Assembly: GCA_946965045.2 (NCBI GenBank)
Contig: OX337232.1
Coordinates: 1,054,001 to 1,118,000 of the forward strand
Reading direction: 5' to 3'
From: Epithemia pelagica
Taxonomy: Eukaryota > Bacillariophyta > Bacillariophyceae > Surirellales > Surirellaceae
Length of the DNA: 64,000 nt
The notes beneath the pieces were generated by a model that made no database searches, was not told the origin of the DNA, and saw nothing but the letters and a program-made list of their open reading frames with translations. A program made the position numbers and the translations under genes. This document shows, piece by piece, positions 62,268 through 64,000 of this stretch. The first letter of the stretch is position 1. Every line of letters starts with the position of its first letter.

Positions 62268-63277
62268 GTTAGCATGGATTCTTGTTTGGTTCGGTTGCTG
62301 GTTGGTTTTTGGAAAGGAAAAGGGTGTGCTTCTTGAAGCCTTCCAAAGTCAGAGACTGTGTTTCCGATTGTTCCGCGCGTTTAATTTTGGGGTTCTAGTC
62401 CAGTTGTGGTTCTTGTTGTTGTTCTGGGTTCTATTGATTCGCCGCCGTCATCCGCCATGGTCCTTTCTGTTCAAAGATCCGACCCGGAAGCGAAGGAACA
62501 ATCAGCGCGACTGAAAGTGAACTTTGGTCGCCCAAATCGATCTGTCCTGAGACATCAACGCGACGTTGGGTCGTTTTCAGTCGCGAAGCATCACGACCCA
62601 TTCTCGGACACGGGAGAATCTGGCCGACACAGAAGAGACACCAGGCATTCGCGAGCTTGCATGCGCATTTAAAAACTGACGTGGTATTCTTTTTCTGTTT
62701 AAGGGTTTTGTCACATACGCACGACCGAGGGAACACACGCACGAGGGAGAGAACAGGGTGCATATGCGGATGACATCATTTCGATTGGTTGACATCACCC
62801 AAAGACACAGGGACAGGAAGTAGTGACGTCATGTGCAATACCAGTAGGCCCCGTACAACCGGCTGCTTCCAACGTCATGTGCGAAGGCGTCTCTGGCCAC
62901 GTCATGTGTCATCCAAGTACACAATCGGACACAGTCACTACACACCTCAATTTTGCGATCGAGAAAAACTGTTTGTACACACTGCGCCATAGCGATAGTG
63001 AGAAGCTCCATCCAAACCCACCGTCGAACTCTCACACTTTACTGGGCAAACTCGAAAACGGTGGTCTTTTGGTGACAACCTGTCTATTCGACACAATCTT
63101 GAACTGCATCAAAAAGGCACACCACCAACGACCACCAACCGTCACTCCAACTGTGAAAATCAAATCAAACCTTGCGCTTCGCTTCGTTTGCTGTTGCAGT
63201 CTCTCCTTCTCTTTGTTCACAAATTCTCCTCTCTCGGCTCCTTCGCTGCAATTCTACAACAACCCCACATCATCACA
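62268..63277. promoter_or_regulatory. Divergent promoter region with three ACGTCATGTG repeats
   Basis: Between the EXO1-like gene and the pyrenoid-shell-like gene. ACGTCATGTG is found at 62826-62835, 62872-62881 and 62899-62908. The first sits inside a palindromic TGACGTCA. These lie 370-450 bp upstream of the start codon at 63278. No coding feature. Confidence 0.6.
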
Positions 63278-64000
63278 ATGAAGTTCTTTTTCACTCTTTT
63301 TGCCCTTGCTGCCCCCGTCGCTGCCTTCAATGTGCCCCAACCTGGATATGGCAACTCCGCCTTGGGCTCCTATGTTGGAGGAATGGGTGAAGGCATGCCT
63401 GTCACTGACCGTGTCGGACGCGGCCCTGGCCCTGTCAAGGGCCCTTCTCCTGCTTCCTTGGCCAAGGGAGGCAACAACTTGTCAGAGAAGGCCAAGAGTT
63501 TGTTGCAATCCGAAGAACTCATCAAGGTCCAAGGTAACTCACTCAAGACGTGGTCCTTCCAAACACCCGCCATTGACCGTGTGCAAGTCCTCATGAAGAC
63601 AGAAGGCCGTCCCCTCAACGCCAATGTCGAACTCTGGCAAGGTCCGGACAACACTCCCCAGAAGATGACTGTCTACTTGGAAGACGGAAACGACCGCCCC
63701 TTTAGCGCCATTGTCGAGACGCCTGGTGGTCAAAACGCCATTGCCATTCGCAACACGGCCACCATGGAATACCCCTTGGAAGCTGCCGTCGAAGCCGAAG
63801 TGGGACGTGGACGTGGAATCAACGCTGGTATGCAAGAAGCCATTTTCAGTTTGACCGAAACCGCCATTCCAAGAACCATTCAAGGAGGAGCCGTGTACAC
63901 CAAGCCCTTTGCCCCCAGTGTCTCAAGTGTCCAATGTCTGCTCAAGACCGATGGACGTCCCTTGAATGCCCGTATCGAATTGTTGCAAGGTCCCAACAAC
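63278..64000 (+). CDS. Plastid protein of the pyrenoid-shell-like family, 3' end outside window
   Basis: ATG at 63278; 241 codons to the edge with no stop. Signal peptide MKFFFTLFALAAPVAAF ends in AAF/NVP, a clear diatom plastid presequence. Short Gly-rich linker (about residues 20-75), then domain 1: KTWSFQTPAIDRVQVLM, TEGRPLNANVELWQGPDN, FSAIVETPGGQN, TATMEYPLEA; and the beginning of domain 2 (TIQGGAVYTKPF, TDGRPLNARIELLQGPNN). Paralogous to the gene at 57193-58632 and free of its Asn-rich insert. I suspect a PyShell-type coat protein of the Rubisco pyrenoid; the candidate CO2-responsive elements upstream fit that idea but prove nothing. Confidence 0.75.
   Translation, partial: MKFFFTLFALAAPVAAFNVPQPGYGNSALGSYVGGMGEGMPVTDRVGRGPGPVKGPSPASLAKGGNNLSEKAKSLLQSEELIKVQGNSLKTWSFQTPAIDRVQVLMKTEGRPLNANVELWQGPDNTPQKMTVYLEDGNDRPFSAIVETPGGQNAIAIRNTATMEYPLEAAVEAEVGRGRGINAGMQEAIFSLTETAIPRTIQGGAVYTKPFAPSVSSVQCLLKTDGRPLNARIELLQGPNN

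Overview
The window is nuclear DNA of a eukaryotic alga, most likely a pennate diatom. The evidence is: genes with short GT-AG introns (81-158 nt in most cases), a cytosolic ribosomal protein eL21, several proteins with a signal peptide followed by a diatom-type plastid motif (an Ala/Ser/Gly-Phe step), and two members of a plastid family that looks like the diatom/haptophyte pyrenoid-shell proteins. I cannot name the species. A large raphid pennate such as Seminavis is only a guess.

Layout. 0-9 kb: 3' end of a UDP-glucose 4-epimerase, a Crinkler/RHS-like P-loop gene, an HNH-like unknown, a Golgi-type sulfotransferase and a single-pass membrane protein. 10-23 kb: a secreted Cys-rich protein, a GT61-type glycosyltransferase, a recently duplicated and broken gene built of three-module (trefoil-like) units, an NCKX-type Na/Ca exchanger with a stray copy of its own 3' end, a plastid-lumen protein and a DEDD 3'-5' exonuclease. 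23.9-33.6 kb: an inverted repeat with 3.3 kb arms. Each arm carries a nearly identical intact 845-residue Crinkler/RHS-like NTPase, and a DUF1399/GRDP-type gene lies in the 3.06 kb spacer. 33.9-45.6 kb: a DUF2306 membrane protein, a strip of gene fragments, an amino-acid dehydrogenase/FAD-oxidase fusion divergent from a SABATH methyltransferase, a (CA)n tract of about 86 units, and a six-exon acetolactate-synthase-like/aldehyde-dehydrogenase fusion.

46.6-55.7 kb is the most unusual part. A gene for a restriction-endonuclease-like plus protein-kinase protein (A) and its neighbour (B, a basic N-terminus and two membrane segments) have been tandemly duplicated as one segment of about 3.17 kb. 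The junction fuses the first 259 codons of the B copy, in frame, to the whole second kinase. The downstream unit was later hit by a 1,120 bp inverted-repeat element, and the upstream unit preserves the empty site. 57-64 kb: two pyrenoid-shell-like genes flank eL21 and an EXO1-like Rad2 nuclease. Upstream of each are clusters of TGACGT or ACGTCATGTG motifs, which resemble the CO2/cAMP-responsive elements described in diatoms.

Intron boundaries were placed by eye from GT-AG signals, reading frame and family conservation. In every spliced model given as a join, the exon lengths add up to a whole number of codons. No database search was possible, so family names rest on recognised motifs.
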